Shown here piece after piece: positions 60,701 through 64,000 of a stretch of 64,000 nt of DNA. The number at the start of each line of letters is the position of its first letter. The stretch's first letter is position 1. Origin of the DNA: Neolentinus lepideus HHB14362 ss-1 (Eukaryota; Basidiomycota; Agaricomycetes; Gloeophyllales; Gloeophyllaceae); the NCBI GenBank assembly GCA_001632425.1, contig KV425578.1, positions 290,498 through 354,497 on the forward strand, read 5' to 3'. Position numbers and translations under genes: made by a program. Below the pieces are notes generated by a model. It searched no databases. It was not told the origin of the DNA and saw nothing but the letters and a program-made list of their open reading frames with translations.

Positions 60701-62365
60701 GGTGTCATGGTCCAAGTGCGTCGCTTCGGTCGCTGGGGTCCCAGGCGTGGTCACGTCACTGTCGTTGCCGTCTTCCCTGGCACCTGGGTCCGGTGACGGA
60801 GCTCGCGATGGCGTCCGCGACGCAGCGCGGGACTGCACAGGAGACAGCGCTGGTGTGGCAGGTCTCGATGGAGCTGGTGTCACCGGGAACCGCTCTCTCA
60901 GCGGATCGATGAGAGTGAAGTACGCACCAAGCCCGTTCGCTCGGACCGCCATTCGTCGTGCCCAGTTCTGCAGACTGGTCAAATCAGAAGGACCGATCCT
61001 GCTCCATATGATATCCCGCTTCATCAAACGGGCTGTTGCTGCGAGAGGGACCAGAGCGGCTTCAGATTTCGCAACGGCTGCGTTTATAGCCGACGGGGAA
61101 AAAGTCGCGGAGGTGGTTGATGTTGCGAGCAGCTTGCGGTGTTCCGCCATCGCCGTTTCCAAAGGTTGCAGAACGGCAATTAAGCGATCGGTGTACTGGG
61201 ATGAGATGGTTGATGGGAAGACGAGTACAGATAGGACAAGGGCGATGGCGGAATGCAGAGCAACAGGTATTACTACCGCTCGTCCAATCTGAGGGCGGGT
61301 TTGATTTTGTTAGAAGGGTACGGGATATGACTTACTGGATAATATGGATATGGGAAGAGGTTTCCCGTGGTAAATGAAATGTCTTCCGATGACCGTTAGC
61401 TGAGAAGTTACTTAAACTAAAATATGATATTTCACATACCGAGACAAACACATCCAAGAACTGCTGCGAACAAGAACGGGCCAGGGCCCTGCCTTGCCCG
61501 GGTGAATAAAAAGAACATACTCCCAAGAAATAAAAACACAGCATTGATAACGGTGGGCTACAAAGCCATCAGAGCTCGAGTCTAACTGACTGCAACGAGA
61601 ACTTACAGCGGCTTCGATATATTGACCCGTGAACACGCTCGCTAGGGGTATAGAATGATTGACGCTACTTCGGGCAAGTGATGCGAGCTTTGCTCCCAAG
61701 CAGTTCCACCTGTACATTGTATTAGTACACTGTGAATATTCGCAGACACTGACACTTACGCCCAAGCTAATGTGACAAACAACACAAGTATTAGCTCGCG
61801 TTCCAGGACAGCGATGAACGGGTCGTTTGGAGGAGACAGGAACCCGGCTACAAATATGTAAGTCATACGTATTTAGCATTCATGTGCTACGCACCTATTA
61901 CAACGAGGAAGCTAGCCTGATAGACACCTGATAAATTAGTACTGCAATGATGAATGACAACTCGCTCACCTGTCCCATCATCCGTTCCGTCCGAGGGATG
62001 ATCAGTAGCAGCACCGATATCCATGCCGTCAGGGCACTTCTAATCACAGGCTTTAACTTCGACGAAGTCCAATTGTTCGGAATCCACTTCAAGTTCGGCG
62101 GCAGAGTCAACCCAAGACTGCTCCTGGTCTTGCCGCCTTTCCCCTTCGATCTCGTAACCTTCACGAACCCGTATACCTTTTCACTCTTCGTCTCCCCCAC
62201 TACGTCTTTCTCGTTAATTCGATGCGAGTCGTGAAGGCCGTCCGTTTTTAGTCGTAGCTTTTTCGTTGTACCATTCCTCATAGATGGGTCGTCCACCATG
62301 CTCTCGTCGCCGCGAACGGTCCCTTCGGAGTGCATGCGCACAGCCGGCATGGTAGTAGTCGTCAA
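57746..62365 (-). CDS. ArAE-type transporter-like membrane protein (ArAE_2_N plus DUF2421)
   Basis: Twenty-one exons close in frame: 61970-62365, 61895-61916, 61760-61847, 61607-61709, 61440-61557, 61336-61382, 60192-61288, 59992-60136, 59800-59938, 59563-59742, 59465-59515, 59390-59402, 59213-59320, 59017-59161, 58888-58962, 58734-58833, 58504-58673, 58392-58450, 58212-58342, 57983-58160, 57746-57911; 1176 aa. The N-terminal membrane block (GQASFLVVIAGFLSPPNDPF, NLFPYPYYPIGRAVVIPVAL) and a second block (RFRGDTTFGLVARIMSTFLG, FVRLYWPGPPMTVIIFFVTI) match the fungal aromatic-acid-exporter/fusaric-acid-resistance superfamily, related to yeast Bre4. A long cytoplasmic loop is rich in Ser/Pro and has a histidine cluster. 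Exons 2 and 12 are 22 and 13 nt. Transport function is inferred from family only. Confidence 0.85.
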
Positions 62366-63238
62366 AGATTGAAAATTTGCGTCCTTGGCTCGCTAATGGG
62401 TGGTACAACCGAGGCTTCTGAAATGACTTCATGGATCCTTTGAGGTCGGCAATTCCTATCATTTGCGGCTGTCGCTATTTCGATCCGCACTACTACGTCG
62501 CGCATGCAGGGTCGCCGGCGGCTTCGTTCCGAACGTGGAACGTGCACCCGCTTCAAATTATCTCGAGCGACGAAACATTCCGAAACATTCTTTCATGGAT
62601 AATAGAGAGAAAGGTACGAGCATTAATATTCAGTGCTCGGTATCTGAACTTAGTTGACAACCGTATGCAGACGATTAAAGTGACTTACTTAATTGACGAG
62701 GTCTCCTATGCAATCCACAAACGTTCTATGTAGAGGGTTGCAGTAATAACGTATTTACTGGACTCAAACGTATGCTAGTCGTACTAGGCAAGTATGAATG
62801 GAATGCCTCTTGAGAGGTAATACAGGGACAACAGATTGACAACCAGCTAGAGAAAAGAGGCTCCTGATCATGACATACATGGGTATATATAGAAGGAGAG
62901 CTTCCTAAGCCAGACCCCACGAAACGTTTTGGTCGTTAGTCCATCGTACATTGCAGTCACCGCAGGCATGGAAAAGAGCATACACTTCGTATTTCCAGAC
63001 ATATCGAATTTAGCACACCACGTTCATTTTATCGGACATGTCCATATCTGCTACCACTGCTATACGGAGTTTGAAACGCGAAGTTCAATACCGGATGTTA
63101 CCTTTGCATCCGTACTCAGTTCAACGGGGGGTGCCAGACTGCACAGGCCAGTGGTGTCACGACACGTAATACGCCAGAGTGCGTACAATGTACTCGGAAT
63201 TATCGCTCGATTCGCTTTGACAGTTACACCTACAGGAA
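62366..63238. promoter_or_regulatory. Divergent region ArAE-like gene / GDT1
   Basis: About 870 bp between two outward-facing start codons. Short frames only; no gene recognised. Confidence 0.5.
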
Positions 63239-64000
63239 ATGGCGAGTGATGAAGTGCAGGAGGGCAGCACGCAGGCACTCCTGCAGTCCTTTGCCATGAT
63301 CATATTCTCAGAAATCGGCGACAAAACGTTCCTTATAGCTGCCATTCTCGCAATGCGGCATCCTCGGCTTGTGGTCTTCAGCGGCGCGTTCGGGTCGCTG
63401 GTTGTCATGTCTATCTTGTCCGCCGCCCTAGGTCACCTTCTACCCTCCCTCATCCCGAAGTCCTGGACGCAACTCGCCGCGGCGGGCCTGTTTTTTGCTT
63501 TTGGGGGGAAGATGTTGATGGAGGCGAGGGAAATGAAGGCTGGAAATGAGAAGATTCGGGAGGAAATGCGGGAGGCGGAAGAGGAGATCGAGGCACACGA
63601 GGCGGAGCTGGACCACACTGGCAAGGTAGCAGTCAACGGGGAGGTCGTCCCTTTAGAAGAGATTGAGGAGGGTGGCCGGCCAGATAGACACCATGACACG
63701 GATGGACACGCCCGCCGACATTCGCAGAGCGCGAGTGCTAGCAAGGCAGGATCGATCAAAGAGGGCGTACGGAATCTCTTCAGTTTCCTGCTTGGTCCGG
63801 TGTTTGTGCAGGCCTTTGTGCTGACCTTCCTGGGGGAATGGGGGGACCGGAGCCAGATTGCGACTATTGCTCTGGGAGCTGCGCATGTATGTGCTTTTCT
63901 TTCCTCGGCCTTGTTCCTTCACGCTTGTAATTCTTAGAACGTGTACCTTGTGACTGTCGGTACCATCCTCGGCCACTCATGTTGCACGGTATTGGCTGTT
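63239..64000 (+). CDS. GDT1: Gdt1/TMEM165-family cation transporter, 3' end outside window
   Basis: Exon 1 is 63239-63886; after a 51-bp intron exon 2 starts at 63938 and runs off the window. The two signature motifs of the UPF0016 family are present: SEIGDKTFLIAAILAMRHPR in the first repeat and LGEWGDRSQIATIALGAAHN in the second, each part of three predicted membrane spans. Between them is a charged helical loop (EKIREEMREAEEEIEAHEAE). Family members are Golgi or vacuolar Ca2+/Mn2+ (H+-coupled) transporters required for glycosylation and calcium tolerance; localisation here is inferred. The N-terminus MASDEVQEGSTQALLQSFAM has no long leader, shorter than human TMEM165. Confidence 0.93.

Noticed and set aside
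60633..61292. 219-codon plus-strand frame
   Set aside because: Antisense to the large seventh exon of the ArAE-like gene; composition reflects high GC.

Overview
The window is nuclear DNA from a filamentous basidiomycete, most likely an Agaricomycete. The evidence is: genes broken by many 41-70 bp GT-AG introns; a cytoplasmic dynein heavy chain encoded only as its tail half, which is the split-dynein arrangement of Basidiomycota; a PriA-like cysteine-rich secreted protein; a GT90/CAP10 glycosyltransferase; an Ncp1-like coiled-coil protein; and fungal forms of CHS7, MET2, TRM2 and GDT1. I rebuilt 22 intact or edge-cut protein genes exon by exon. In every multi-exon model the exon lengths sum to a whole number of codons, but all splice sites are inferred from sequence alone.

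Layout. 1-19 kb is gene-poor: a small 97-aa protein (804-1264), a Pho80-like cyclin (7307-9730), the chitin synthase export chaperone CHS7 (14405-15729), and long stretches without recognisable genes, one of which holds a decayed APH-family kinase relic near 18.7 kb. 19-64 kb is gene-dense: dynein tail dhc1(-), TRM2(-), CNNM/Mam3-like(+), ChaC-like gamma-glutamylcyclotransferase(-), a MITE-like inverted-repeat element, two tail-anchored PPOX-fold flavoproteins(-), GT90(+), a third PPOX copy(+), a decayed fourth copy(+), PriA-like(+), SDR(-), Ncp1-like(+), an atypical Ras-like GTPase(+), a conserved unknown of 138 aa(-), a homeodomain protein(+), a phenol-hydroxylase-type FAD monooxygenase(-), MET2(+), the BCKDH E2 acyltransferase(-), a 21-exon ArAE/DUF2421 transporter(-), and the start of GDT1(+), which runs off the window.

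How they relate. Most genes are unrelated housekeeping functions: cell wall (CHS7, GT90, PriA), nuclear migration (dhc1), tRNA modification (TRM2), thiol metabolism (ChaC, MET2), branched-chain amino-acid breakdown (E2) and ion homeostasis (Mam3-like, GDT1). The one clear local expansion is the PPOX family, with four copies within about 8 kb around the GT90 gene. The most unusual feature is gene architecture: exons of 3, 6, 10, 11 and 13 nt are needed to restore conserved motifs in three genes.
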